DNA from: Carallia brachiata
Lineage: Eukaryota; Streptophyta; Magnoliopsida; Malpighiales; Rhizophoraceae
Reading direction: 5' to 3'
Length of the DNA stretch: 64,000 nucleotides
NCBI GenBank assembly: GCA_021464245.1
Contig: JADCRB010000036.1
Location: 4,323,351 to 4,387,350 of the forward strand
Numbering within the stretch: position 1 is the stretch's first letter; each line of letters begins with the position of its first letter. Shown in pieces: positions 12,995 through 24,299 of this stretch. The position numbers and the translations under genes were made by a program. Under the pieces are notes generated by a model. That model saw only the letters and a program-made list of their open reading frames with translations, was not told where the DNA came from and made no database searches.

Positions 12995-14607
12995 ATGGAG
13001 TCTGTGAAACCCCATGCTGTATGCATACCAATTCCTGGCCAAGGCCACATTAATCCTATGCTGAAACTTGCAAAACTCCTCCATTTCAATGGCTTCCATA
13101 TCACCTTTGTCCACACAGAATTCAACTATCATCGCATACTAAGCTCTAGAGGTCCTGATGCCATGAGGGGCTCAGATGATTTCCGGTTTGAGACCATCTC
13201 CGACGGTTTGCCTTGGACAGTCCGAAGAGGCATCCATACCATAGAAGACACGTGCATAACAATGCCCCGACACAGTTTGCCTTCATTTCGAGAGCTCATA
13301 AAGAAACTCAATGATTCCTTGGATGTTCCTTCTGTTTCTTACATAGTTTCTGATGGTTTCATGAGCTTCACTTTGGAGGTTGCTGATGAATTTGGCATTC
13401 CAGATATGGTCTTTTTCACTTCTAGTGCTTGCGGCTTATTGAGCAATTTGCTCTATGACCAGTTCAAGGAAAGAGGTTACATTCCACTCAAGGGTACGTA
13501 TATTAATTAATTGTCTCCCTAGTTTTGATTCTGTGGTCACTCAACATCTACTTTTTTAAAAATTGTAAAGCTTCTCTATTAGTACTCAAGTTTATGCAAT
13601 CAAACTTTGATTTTTCTTATATATACAAACTGTTTCATTGCATCTTTTTAATGGATCCTAATCAAACATGTTCGAACTCAATTGCAGATGGTTGCGTTAC
13701 CAAAGAATATCTGAATGCACTAATTGATTGGATACCGGCAATGCAAGGGGTCCGATTAAAGGACTTTCCTGACAGCGTCCGCAGCACCGGTCAAGAAATT
13801 ATGTTCAATTACATCTCACAATCAGTGAAGAATTGCACCAAGGCTAAAGGGATCATCCTGAACACATTTGATGACCTGGAACAAGAGGTTTTAGATGCCA
13901 TCAAAGCTATATACCCCGTACTGTACACTATTGGGCCATTGCCGATGCTATATCAACAATTTTCTTCACAGAAATCGGATTTCATTGAATCAAATATATG
14001 GAAGGAAGATGCTAAATGCTTGCACTGGTTGGATGGAAGAAATCCTAAATCAGTTGTGTATGTAAACTATGGAAGCCTGACAATTATCACTCCGGAGCAG
14101 CTGGTGGAATTTGCTTGGGGACTTGCAAACAGTAAGCACATATTCTTGTGGGTAATTAGGCCTGATCTGATTGATGGAGAAGAGAAAATATTTGTGTCAA
14201 ATGAGTTCATGGAAGAGCTAAAGGATCGAGGATTACTTGTGGGGTGGTGTCCTCAGGAGAAAGTTCTTAGCCATCCTTCAATTGGAGGGTTTTTGACACA
14301 CTGTGGATGGAATTCAACAATGGAAAGCATCAGTCAAGGTGTGCCACTGATTTGTTGGCCCTTTTTCGGCGATCAGCATTTAAATTGTTTCTACTCTTGT
14401 GCCAAGTGGGGGATCGGGATCGAGGTTGATGCAGATGTAAATAGGGACCAGGTTGAAAGGGCTGTCAGGGAGGTGATGGAAGGAGACAAGGGCCAAGAAA
14501 TGAGGGGGAAAGTGACAGATTGGAAGAACAGAGCTGAAGTAGCGACCAAACATGGCGGGTCTTCTCACACCAATCTTCATGGGCTGGTCAAGCAACTCAA
14601 GATATGA
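12995..14607 (+). CDS. UDP-glycosyltransferase, UGT85 type (gene 2)
   Basis: Tandem paralogue of gene 1, closely similar throughout. Exons 12995-13493 and 13688-14607 are split by a phase-1 GT-AG intron at the same codon and encode 472 aa. ATG 12995 heads the PHAVCIPIPGQGHINPM N-terminus, and a GTG-led extension upstream is not needed. The PSPG box (353-396) ends GDQ, so it keeps Gln396 as expected for a UDP-glucose user, with Gly in place of the usual Ala two residues before. HCGWNS is present. Promoter, leader, intron and 3' flank are all similar to gene 1, showing a recent segmental duplication. The product probably glucosylates a small aglycone in the cytosol; the substrate cannot be told from sequence. 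It converges tail-to-tail with the minus-strand UGT at 15433. Confidence 0.96.
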
Positions 14608-15432
14608 TGCAATAATTATGCTTGTTGCCTTTGCTTTCTTTTCTTTTCTTTTTTGAAATTTTTAATTTTACTTTCTTTTTTATAAGTAAAATCTACTTAT
14701 AATCTCCTATCATATATTTTTTTATTTCAATTAAACTCTACTCATTGTATAATATAAAATTATAAATAAGTTATAGTCATAAAAAAATATGAACCAAATT
14801 AATAATTTCCTTTCATTTTTCATTGGACTATGTTGTAATAACTATAGGGTATAGTTTAGTTTAATAATCAAATATAAAATTTGATTGAAGTCTAATTCCT
14901 GAACCCACTATTAGTTAAATGTATAACTATAAAGTAACTAGACAAAAAATATGTATTTTAATATGGTTTGTTTATGCAGTGAAAAAAATTTGGCACAAAA
15001 GTTTATGTGATCTGTTAATTTGCATTCACTTTCAAAGATGATTAAAAAATATTTTATTATGAAATATCAAGTGGTTAGATGGTGATGCCTATTAAATCAA
15101 TCTATGTATGTACCACAAAGTCAATTAGTATACGAAAAATAGCGAGATAAGGTTGACCAAACAAAAGAAAAAATGGAGGGGGAAAAAGATTGATGGATAT
15201 GAAATAATGAAAAATCATAAAAGAGTTCAAAAAAATTGTTGAATTTTATGTATACATAGACTCCATGACTCAATTCATTATTCATGTCTATGTACCGTAA
15301 CACAAACGGAAAAGAAAAGAGAAACAGAACTAAACAACAAACACAATTATTATTGCGCTAATGTAGACTTTAGTGAGCTATAATTTCCTTTTTCCAAGGC
15401 ATCCAAAAATATCTGTTGAACTTTGCAACTCA
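14608..15432. other. Intergenic between convergent UGT genes
   Basis: 3' flanks of the two convergent UGT genes. 14820-15060 contains stretches like 6165-6480 (duplicated 3' flank). 14650-14800 has no counterpart in the gene 1 flank. No gene is seen. Confidence 0.5.
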
Positions 15433-18040
15433 CTAATTGCCCTTGTTTCCCAGGAGAGCTTGTAACAATTTATCCAAGTTCTGATAGGAAGAACCACCAG
15501 GCCTAGTGGCTGACTCAGCCTTCACCTTCCATTCCATTGCTTTCCTTTTCAATTCTCTACCTTTCTCCCCATTAGCCAACTCTCTCACAAGCGTCTCCAC
15601 TTGATCTCTTTTTACATCGTTATCAATCTCCACGCCAATGCCCCATACATTGCACTCAAACCAGCAATTAATATGTTGGTCTGCGAAAAAGGGCCAACAA
15701 AGCATTGGCACTCCAGTGGACACACTTTCTAGAGTTGAATTCCACCCCATGTGACTTAGAAAAACCCCAATTGATGGGTGCTTCAGCACTTGTTCTTGTG
15801 GACACCACCCTGTTATTAGGCCTCTATCCTTCGTCTCAGAAACGAATCCCGGTGGTAAAATCATTGGAACACCGGCAACAGCATCTGGCCTTATGATCCA
15901 CAAGAAGGGCCTGTCACTGTTGGCAAGCCCCCAAGCAAATTCAGTGAGCTGATGAGGCGTCATTATTGCAATACTACCGAAATTCACGTAAATCACTGAA
16001 TTGGGTTCTTGAGAATCCAGCCATTCAATGCAACCAGGTTGTTCTTCCCACAGGTTTAGTTCAAGATTTTTTAAATTGTCATCTGTAATGTGATCGACAA
16101 GCAAAGGAAGGGGACCCATGGTGTAAATACGAGGATAGACGGCCAAGAGAGATTCTAGAACTTCATGTTCAAATGAGTCAAATGTGTTGTGAATGATGAC
16201 AAAAGCTCTGCTCCGCTTCTCCATTATCTTGTGGATATAATTGATCATCATGTCATTCGGGTTGGCAGTTCTGAGGAAACTTGGCAGATACTTTAGTGGT
16301 ATATTCTTCATGCCGGGGATCCAGTCTATTATACTTTCCAGACAGCCTTCATCTGTTAATCGGAGTCAGTTAAAAACAAGAAAAATTATAACCTTCGGAC
16401 GGTCAAATTTAGTTGGCCACAACCATTCAAATAAACAATAAAGTTTGGGGTATCCAGCTTCGCAGCTCAAACAGACTAAACTGCAGATTACAATAATTTT
16501 CTTTTATTTTTTGTAAAAAAAAATTGAGTCCAAACCTTAAATTCTAATATAACACTTGTTTATATTTAAATTTTAATTTTAATAATAAAATAAAACATTT
16601 TCTTTGTGTTCTTGCAATATACACAACCATCTTTGTTGCAGGTCATTTGATTTTAAGGAAACAAAAATTTCAATTGAAAAAATTAATATACTTTCGTGGA
16701 TTCATTGGCCATCTCAATTTCGTTCCTCCTTAAAAAAGAATCTCAAACTTCTAATGTGAGATTTATGTCTCATAGCTTAAAATTAAGATCGCAACAATCA
16801 ACTACACCCTGCATTCAAGCGCAAGGGCAAGGTATGAGAGATCTCGTTCTGCAACAGAAGTACTCTTACTAGGCGGGAAAGATAATTGGAGGGCAGTAGA
16901 TAACTCTTGTAGATAACTCTGATACTATTGATATGGACCTTGAAAGAACTATATTTCAATTGTTAAGGTTTGAGACTCTAAAAGCATCCCACAAGAAATT
17001 TATGGGAATAAAGATAATGAAAATTTAAGTTTAGCATTTTCTAATTTGAAACCGATAACCATTTACATCTCGCATTATCAATCATAACCCAAAAAATAAA
17101 TAAATAAAATTGAAAAAATACTAAGAATTAAAGAATGCCATGTAGAATAAGTAGAGAGATGCCTTCCAGCCAGTTTTCGAGGTTCAGTTATTTTAGAGCA
17201 CATGGTGCGTTAATTTGTCGGTTGTCTTTTTCAAGAAGCAGAACAAATAAAACAAGCGACGGTAAAAAGGCACAACAAAGACAAACTAAAGTTGCACATA
17301 ATGTTGAGTAAAGAGGGCAACCATAAGCTTGTCCCCTCAATAATATCACAGTCGTTAATACTTAGATTTACATCATAGAAGTTTTAAATACTAATTCTGA
17401 AAGGGCAAGTGTCAAATTTATAAAAATAAGGAAAGATGGTATCATTATATTACTCTCCGTCTGGACTCTTAATAAATGAAAAAAAAAAAAAAAAACATAA
17501 ATTTTTCTTCATACCTTTTAGTGGTAGCAAACCCCTCTTTGTAAGATTATTGCACTGCGTGTTGGCTAGAGTACTACAAGCACTCGGCGTTGCCAGGACC
17601 AGGCCAGGAATTCCAAGTTTTTCTGCTGCTTCAAGCCCGAAGGTCATGCCACCATCAGCTATCACACAAGTAACCGCAGTGAACACAGAGAATGATGATG
17701 AGGCGTCAGTATTAAGCTTGTGAAGGAGATCAAGAAATGGGGTCAAACAATGGTTGGCCGTGGAGATACAGAGAGAAACAACGTCTTGTGTAGCATCATT
17801 ATCATCATTATTGTTGGGAGGGAGGCCATCAGGGATGGTCTCAAAGCAGAAGTCAGGGAAACCAATAAGGGAATTGAGGCCAATGGATTTAAGTAGACGC
17901 CTGTGGTTGTACTCACTGTTGACAAAAGTTATGTGGAAACCTTTGAAGTGGAGGAGCTTTGCCAGCTTCAGCATCGGATTAATGTGGCCTTGTGCTGGAT
18001 AGGGTACACACACCGCATGAGGCTTTTCAGTCATCGCCAT
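15433..18040 (-). CDS. UDP-glycosyltransferase, UGT85 type (gene 3)
   Basis: Minus-strand UGT, exon 1 18040-17515 and exon 2 16352-15433. They join through a phase-1 GT-AG intron at the same codon as genes 1 and 2, but the intron is 1,162 bp long. It encodes 481 aa. The N-terminus KPHAVCVPYPAQGHINPM contains the catalytic-type His, and an acidic/Asn run (NNNDDNDAT) lies in the acceptor loop. The PSPG box starts WCPQEQVLKHPS and ends FFADQ, so Gln44 is kept, but it reads HMGWNS instead of the usual HCGWNS. It is clearly more diverged from genes 1 and 2 than they are from each other, so it is an older duplicate. The frame is intact; the substrate is unknown. Confidence 0.95.
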
Positions 18041-18900
18041 CTCTGCCTCCGTTTATTTATTTTTGTTGAGAGGCAAAAATTTTTCTTTGTTGGCTCTTTG
18101 TTCTCTATAATGCACAATTTATTTGCAACTGATCATACAGCCAACTACCAACCATCCGCCTCTTGCCCTGATGACAATCCATATGATACATGCTTACATG
18201 GGTCAGGGGTCGGTAGCAACAATGAATCAAGATAAGATAGCCAACTCTCCCGCCTTAATATTTGAGAGGTCTAAGATAGTAAGCTTAGAACCTGAAGAAT
18301 TTTTTTATTAGTAAAGATATTCACCTTTAATTAGTATTATAAATTATACTCAATACATTAAAAAAAAATTAATCTCATTTTTTTATAAATATATTTAAAA
18401 CATTTAATCATAATATGTCGAGACATCAAACCATAATATTTTATTAAGATGAATATTTTTTTTTGTTTATTAAGAAATTTATTGGACTATAAATTATACA
18501 ATAAAAATAATTCTTTTATCTTATAAATCTCACTTCTTTTTTTTTTTTTAATTTGAACTCAATACAGTTAAAATAAAAATATTAAATTTAAATTACCGGT
18601 GCGTCTTTCAAGAACGGATGAATATAATTACCCCGACTGTTAATCTGTCATGTAGTGGTCCTAATGGGAATAACCAGCTGAAATGACAATCTGTTGCCAA
18701 AAAAAAGAAATTATGTTATTGAATTGTTGCCAGCTATCGCGATTTAACTACTCAAAGGTACGAGATTTCATCTTTATTGAAATGTTTTGCACGTGTACAA
18801 CGCAAAAGGACTGCTGATGCCGTCCACCACCCGCAGCACAACGATAAGATAGAATAATATATTCTTGTTATTAGATTACTATATCTAATAGACCCCAAAA
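18041..18900. other. Intergenic, upstream region of UGT gene 3
   Basis: 5' side of the minus-strand UGT gene. It is AT-rich with poly(T) runs near 18460 and 18540. No convincing gene or element is seen. Confidence 0.4.
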
Positions 18901-18909
18901 AGAAAAGAT

Positions 18910-19380
18910 CATTGTTGTTGCGTCTGCTGTGCCTGCTGGTGCTGACGCCTTTCGGTCGCCCTCCTTTGGTTTGTTTCAGGTTCCCGTACAGCGTGGGTCT
19001 GTTTTAACGCCTTTCAGTGGCTATTGGGCAATTATTGGTGTGCCTCCAGCCTCGAGCTGTTATCCGGCTGCAGCCTGCCCCTCCGTTTCTCGTCGTTACT
19101 GGTCGCCGGAGATGTCGGCCTGTGTCCGGAGGAGGTTGGGTGCTCAGTTTCTGGTGTATTTGGGCTTTTGGCCCTTGATCCATGCTCCTGTGGGTTGGCT
19201 CTCTTCCCTGGGCTTTGTGCCTGGGCTCGGTTTCAGTACCGGCCCGCTGGTTTGCTGCAGGGTCCGGGTCCTCTCTGCTGGTGGGCTTAGCTTGTCTGTT
19301 ATTGTGGTTTGTCTGTTATTGTGGTTTGGCACTATCTGCCTTATAACTGCAGCTCTTTACTTCTGTTAAAAAAAAAAAAA
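18910..19380 (+). mobile_element. GC-rich segment ending in poly(A): possible truncated retroposon
   Basis: About 460 bp of markedly higher GC than its surroundings, ending in 'tctgtt' plus 13 A at 19369-19381. A short tandem duplication 'tgtctgttattgtggttt' lies just before the tail (19291-19327). This layout fits a 5'-truncated LINE or other retroposed transcript. Frames of 146 and 88 codons run through it, but I recognise no domain. No flanking target duplication was found. Confidence 0.35.
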
Positions 19381-19844
19381 GGATTATTATGCCAAATTAT
19401 TTTATTTTGGTGGGGTCATTTAATATTTTATTTTTGCAAATCATTTTTTGTTTGTAAGTTTTGAAAATAAAATAATGATTTTTAAACTAGTGGGGTCTAA
19501 GGAGTCATCTCGTTCTAACCTTTTTGATTATGTCCAACTCTCTCTTTGTAATGGAACTCTTCTTTGTTATGCTTCAACGTCTTTTGTCACGGTTAACTGT
19601 TAACATTGTTTTTTCCCTTGTTCTTTATTATTATTATTTTCTGTTTTCGAACTCATTGAGCATGATGTAAGAGTGGAATATTGAATAAATTCATCTCTTT
19701 GTTCTCAAAAATGGAAGACAGTTACTAATGTTTGGTTAGGGAGACATAAGTGTTACAATAATTGTAAATAATCTAATTAATTATTCAAAAACTTTAAAAT
19801 AAAAATTAAATAATTATTTTATACTCCAGATTTGTGCTCCTTTG

Positions 19845-20500
19845 GATGGCTTGTTCGCCGTTGCCGCCGCCTCCTTTCCCGTCCTCGTTGCCGCCATCAC
19901 TAACCCCACAGCTGCTTCTTCTGCTGTTACGATGGCCGGTGCCGCCTCCTAAGGAGTCGAACTTTCTAATGTCACCGCCACCGGTTTTGAAGCGGTCGTC
20001 ACCGGCGTCCCAGGCTCTGTTGAGGCCACTGCCGGCCCCGTTGACGCAGTGGCCAGCTCCACCAACGCTGTTTTAGTCGTCATTGACCCTGCCGCTGCTA
20101 GCTCTGTGGCCCATGTATCTAATAGTTATGGCTGCTGTTGTTTTGTTTTTAGATGGGAGACTTGTACTTGTACTGTTTGTTTGTGTGCTTTTTTTATGTT
20201 GATAACTTAATGTTGTTGAAAATTGTTATTAGATATATTCGGTCAATTTTTATTGTAGGTTCATCAATGTATAGTATTTGTTATTTTGTACAACTTAATC
20301 CCGTTGACGTAGTGGCCAGCTCCACTAACATTGTTTTAGTCGCCGCTGGCTCTACCGCCACTAGCTCCGCCGCCCATGGATCTAATAATTATGGTTGTTG
20401 TTGTTTTGTTTTTAGGTGGGAGACTTGTACTAGTATTGTTTGTGGGCTTTTTTACGTTGATAACTTAGTGTTGCTGAAAATTGTTATCAGATATATCTAA
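19845..20500 (+). repeat. GC-rich block with an internal ~200-bp tandem duplication
   Basis: 20036-20240 and 20300-20500 are two copies of one sequence: 'gtggccagctccac', 'gttgttttgtttttag', 'tgggagacttgtact' and 'gttgataactta' recur in order. One + frame of 19850-20130 is Ala/Thr/Val/Ser-rich with a stop near 19951, and another is Pro/Ser-rich. It could be debris of an arabinogalactan-like or other low-complexity gene, but I do not recognise it. Confidence 0.45.
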
Positions 20501-21946
20501 TGTACAATATTTATCATCTTGTGCAGTTTAGTTTAGCCTGATTCACGTAGACTTAGTTAAAAATTTGATTTTGTATAAGTTAGTTTCAATCCGATAAATA
20601 TGTGGTTTGTTAAATAAGACATCATACCTAATTAGTACATAGTCATTTTAGTCACGTCAGTTGCAAGTTATCGTTATCATTCTTTATTCTTATTTTATAC
20701 GGGTGTTCCTGATGTCTTCATGTCAGATTTATGTACAAATTATATAATATTTAATGCAACAATTTTTTTCAATAAAAAACAAATTAATAATTCTCCCTTC
20801 AAACATCCTACCCTTTTTTTTTAATCTTTAAACTTGGAATATCGTAAATTTAATACATTGGCATTATAATATTTGAATTTAATGCTAATTAAATTCATGA
20901 ATATTTAAATTTATATAACAATATTATAAGAGCATTATCGTCATTTATCACTATAAACTCAAGATTTCGACCTTTCTTAGTTTACAACCAACATCCTAGC
21001 AATTTCATATTTTCACATACATTGCAGTTTACCTTATTGTAATATTAACTGTAACCTTATCCTTGGTGATCAAAATTATTCTAAAATTTTATTATAATAT
21101 TGCAATACCAGCATAATCGGAGATCGTGTGCTGTAAATATCATAAAAAAAAAATATATTATATATATATAGTTTTTAATACATGGAAACATTATTAATAA
21201 TGGTATCAATGTTACAGATACATATACTACACTCACATGAAATAGGTGACAATAAAAATTTCTAACTAAAAAATTTACGTTTTGATCTTCAATTCTTCTA
21301 TTCACTAACTCCTTTTTTATAATAGTAAAATTTACATTATATATATATATATATATATATACATACACACACATATACGCACACCATCCATCCAATCTGG
21401 ATCTTGCTTAAATGACCTTGTCATTGCCAAGTTGCCATAAATCTAAATTTCATATTTCAAGGAGGGGCTGACCTACCAGAGTTGGGAAAGACAGCGACAA
21501 GACCTTACTAAATCCACAATTGTTAATAGACCTTTGACAGACAAGCTAAGGGGTCTGAATCCCCATAGGACCCAGATGAAATCTGTCTTGCTAATTCACA
21601 GCAATAAGTCGGCTGCCCTTGACAACTCCTTATAATAACAAGAGACTATGATATGTACGTAGACCTAAACCAATCCATCTCTTGGCTTTGCAAAAGATTA
21701 TTCCCGTCTCTTCATGTTGATGCGTTCTATTAATGGGTCTTTTTTTTAGTAGGTGTAAGCTACTGGTGCCATCGGATAGGGATTGAATATATCTATATCA
21801 TAGAAGAAAATTACACGTGTATTTTAACCTATGTAATAAAACTTATATTAGGTCGTTAGATCTTAAAATATATTTCCTCTCATGTTTATCAATACAATGA
21901 TCTACTTTAAACTCAATATACACTAAACGCACACGGCCCCCCCTTG
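20501..21946. other. Intergenic, nothing recognised
   Basis: AT-rich sequence with a TA microsatellite at about 21339-21361 and a palindromic TA-rich stretch near 21150-21170. No gene, RNA or element is recognised. Confidence 0.4.
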
Positions 21947-22235
21947 TGTTAGTACCAATAACAATTGAACTCAGCGCATTGGACACCTCTTTAAGCTCTA
22001 TAAATAGGAGGACTCTTTCCCTTTACAAAATAAGTTTTAAATAAAACTCTCATAACTCTCTCATACACACATAACTCCTCTACTCTTTACTCTCTTAAGA
22101 TTCTTTTTACTGACTTAGGCATTGTAATACTAATGACATGTTTAAATCGGACACTCTGTAGGTAAACTTGTGTTTTGTAGGTGTTGAATTTTGATTTTGG
22201 CTCAGTTGAGTACCCAACTATGATGATCTTCATCA
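21947..22235 (+). mobile_element. Possible LTR plus primer-binding-site remnant of an LTR retrotransposon
   Basis: A segment running TGTTAG...ATCA (TG...CA ends) with a TATA box in 'ctctataaatagga' (21999-22012), followed at once by 'tttggcgcc' (22236-22244), the usual look of a plant LTR end plus primer-binding site. Behind it the word 'atgatgatcttcatc' is repeated on both sides of the junction. No partner LTR or coding region was found in the window. Confidence 0.35.
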
Positions 22236-22584
22236 TTTGGCGCCTATGATGATCTTCATCACTATAGAATCAAACCAAAGCAAGCACAAGGTTTTTATAT
22301 AGTTTCTCCTCATGAGACGCAGTGAACCACAAGCTAGCGAAATTTAGTTTTCCAACCATTAGGACAAGAAGAAGAGACAAACCATAGGACCAAATTAATG
22401 TTGAACATAAAAGGAGGCTTGCGCGGGTTCCCAATAGACCGACTGTGCAAGCCGGGGTTCTGTTCATTTTAATTATGTCACGTTTCTGCAGGTTAAATTA
22501 GCAAAACAGCTTTTTTAAAAAATAATAACAATAATAATAAAGTGTTTAGATGGAGTATGGCCGAGTCATATGGCCATGTAATGG

Positions 22585-22930
22585 TCATTAATTAATTTAA
22601 CAAGACAGAAAGATTATTAGGTAGCACACAAAAAATGATACTCACTAATTTAGTCACTTTAATTAACGTTGAGATTGGACTGATTGCATCAAATACTTCC
22701 TATTTTCAGTATTTAGGTCAACGGAATGTTGTTCCGCAGACGTGGAGAACCAGTGAGGTCAGTTGAAAACTTGAGATCGATTAAATGGGGGCTTACTTTA
22801 CCGCTGACAGTTTTATGAACTAGTGGCTTTATATCTAATGCATGCAGGTACCCATGGCCAGTACGCAGGAATCTAATTGATTACTTCAAGTTACAATACT
22901 TGCTTTGATTTTGTCAATTTCGTTACGTTT
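22585..22930 (+). pseudogene. Duplicated fragment (exons 4 and 5) of the ankyrin/PGG gene
   Basis: Collinear with 30110-30445 inside the intact gene at 28193-32544, including intron sequence ('gagattggactgattgcatc' is identical). The exon 4 counterpart is 22710-22757, the same 48-nt length with AG and GT borders, but its second-last codon is TGA. The exon 5 counterpart begins at 22848 and has an extra 'tacccat' near its start. Similarity ends in mid-exon at about 22925. It is a non-functional piece of a segmental duplication lying ~7.5 kb upstream of its source. Confidence 0.85.
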
Positions 22931-23017
22931 GGCTAGCAATTGTTAGACATAGTATGTTTTTGTTATGTTAAATGTATATTTCACTTTAGTTAAGCAACTG
23001 TTTTTCTTGACGCGCAG

Positions 23018-23957
23018 TTTCATGTGTTGTTCCTACGCAGTGGATCGGAAGAACTCGAGCTGGCGGCAGAAGCGGCAAATTGGATATCTTCAAGCCTCCT
23101 GTCAGTGGCGGAGCCACGTACAGCACTGCCTCCACTGAAAAATAACTTTTGTATGATTTATTTATGATTTACTAAAAATTTAAGTAATTATCCCATTGAA
23201 ATTTATATTTTATACTCATTAAAATTTATATTTTATATTTTTATTTAGATTTATTTTTTTTTTATTTAGTAACTTCTTCATTCTCTTATTTTTTTGTCCA
23301 ATTCAAAAAATTTTCTGACTCTGCCACTGCCTGCAGTCCATACTGACCGAAGACATTGAAGCAAATCTAGACAAGATTGCTCTCGCAGGCCGCAGCAGAG
23401 CTGGCAAGATTGTATTTACACTAGCATTGGGATATGCCAAAACTCCCCTGAAAGTCAAATTTTCGGCACTAATTGGCGTAGACCCTAGTGATGGGACTAG
23501 TAAAAATGATCGTCCTAACCCCAAAACTCTTACATATGTCCCGGGCTCTTTTAATTTATGGATTCCTGTTGCTGTAATTGGCACTGGATTAGGTGAAGTT
23601 CCGAGGTATTTCCTGGAGCCAGCTTGCGCTCCAAAGGAGGTGAACCACAAGTAGTATTTCAATGAGTCCAGACCCCCAAACGGGCATTTTGTTACCCCCG
23701 ACTATGGCCGCATGGACATATTAAATGATGATCTACCCGGGGTAGCGGGAGCAATTGCGGGACTTCTGTGCAAAAATGGGAATGGCCCAAAAGATCGTAT
23801 GAGGAGAACTGTTGGTGGCATCATTGTTGCTTTTCTCAAGTCCTATTTTGCTGGTGAGGGCAGGGACCATAGGACTATTCTATTAGAGCCTTCCGTTGCT
23901 CCTGTCAAGCTTGATCCAGTCCAGTTCGATGTAGCTTCCAAACATGCTCAACCTTAG
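23018..23957 (+). pseudogene. Chlorophyllase-like pseudogene, interrupted by a MITE
   Basis: Chlorophyllases are alpha/beta hydrolases that cleave phytol from chlorophyll. Translated on +, 23042-23101 plus 23334-23957 gives the family pattern: AAEAANW, then the nucleophile elbow, GYAKTPL, ALIGVDP, TYVPGSF, VIGTGLGEV, CAPKEVNH, DYGRMDIL, LCKNGN, MRRTVGG. Signs of decay are clear. The N-terminal half (about the first 100 residues or more) is missing. A 227-bp MITE splits the frame after codons for SSSLL. The elbow reads GRSRAG where active members have GHSRGG. An in-frame TAG stands at 23652-23654, after which the same frame continues to its natural stop at 23957. No intact chlorophyllase is present in the window. 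Confidence 0.9.
23103..23329. mobile_element. 227-bp MITE inserted in the chlorophyllase pseudogene
   Basis: Left end 'cagtggcggagccacg'; the reverse complement of the right end is 'cagtggcagagtcaga', an imperfect terminal inverted repeat. CCTG flanks both sides (23098-23101, 23330-23333), and removing one copy plus the insert restores an uninterrupted reading frame. The interior is AT-rich and non-coding. The CAGTGGCGGAGCCA-type end is common among plant MITEs; the superfamily is not assigned. Confidence 0.8.
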
Positions 23958-24158
23958 TGGCTATGTGCGCGTTCCATTAAATCTCGGTCTTGGGCAAGAT
24001 AGTGTTATACTCTGGGCCGTTTCTCAATATATGGGCCTGGCCCATACATATATAGCAACCTTTCAGTCTTTAGCCGAAAGAATTTGTGGTAGGAAACTTG
24101 GACCTCCCAAGAATAATCAAGGGAAAGCGAGTAATAGTGATTGGTTAAAAACAGAACA

Positions 24159-24202
24159 GCAACCTTTCACTTTAATGGGTGCAACCTTTCACTTTAATGG
24201 GT
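24159..24202 (+). repeat. Exact 22-bp tandem duplication
   Basis: 'gcaacctttcactttaatgg' plus 'gt' occurs twice without spacing (24159-24180, 24181-24202), in the sequence following the chlorophyllase pseudogene. A looser repeat ('attggtttgtgttt') lies at 24293-24331. Confidence 0.9.
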
Positions 24203-24299
24203 TGAGTAGAATGAAAGTCATGCCATATGCTGGTGCTTTCTCAACTAAAAGCAGACTTGTTATCCGTCTTTTTTTACTTTTCTAGTTGCACAAATTGGT

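Noticed and set aside
18929..19369. 146-codon frame in the GC-rich segment
   Set aside because: Cys/Leu/Trp-rich without a family match; a second frame in the same stretch is equally open, as expected for GC-rich non-coding or retroposed DNA.
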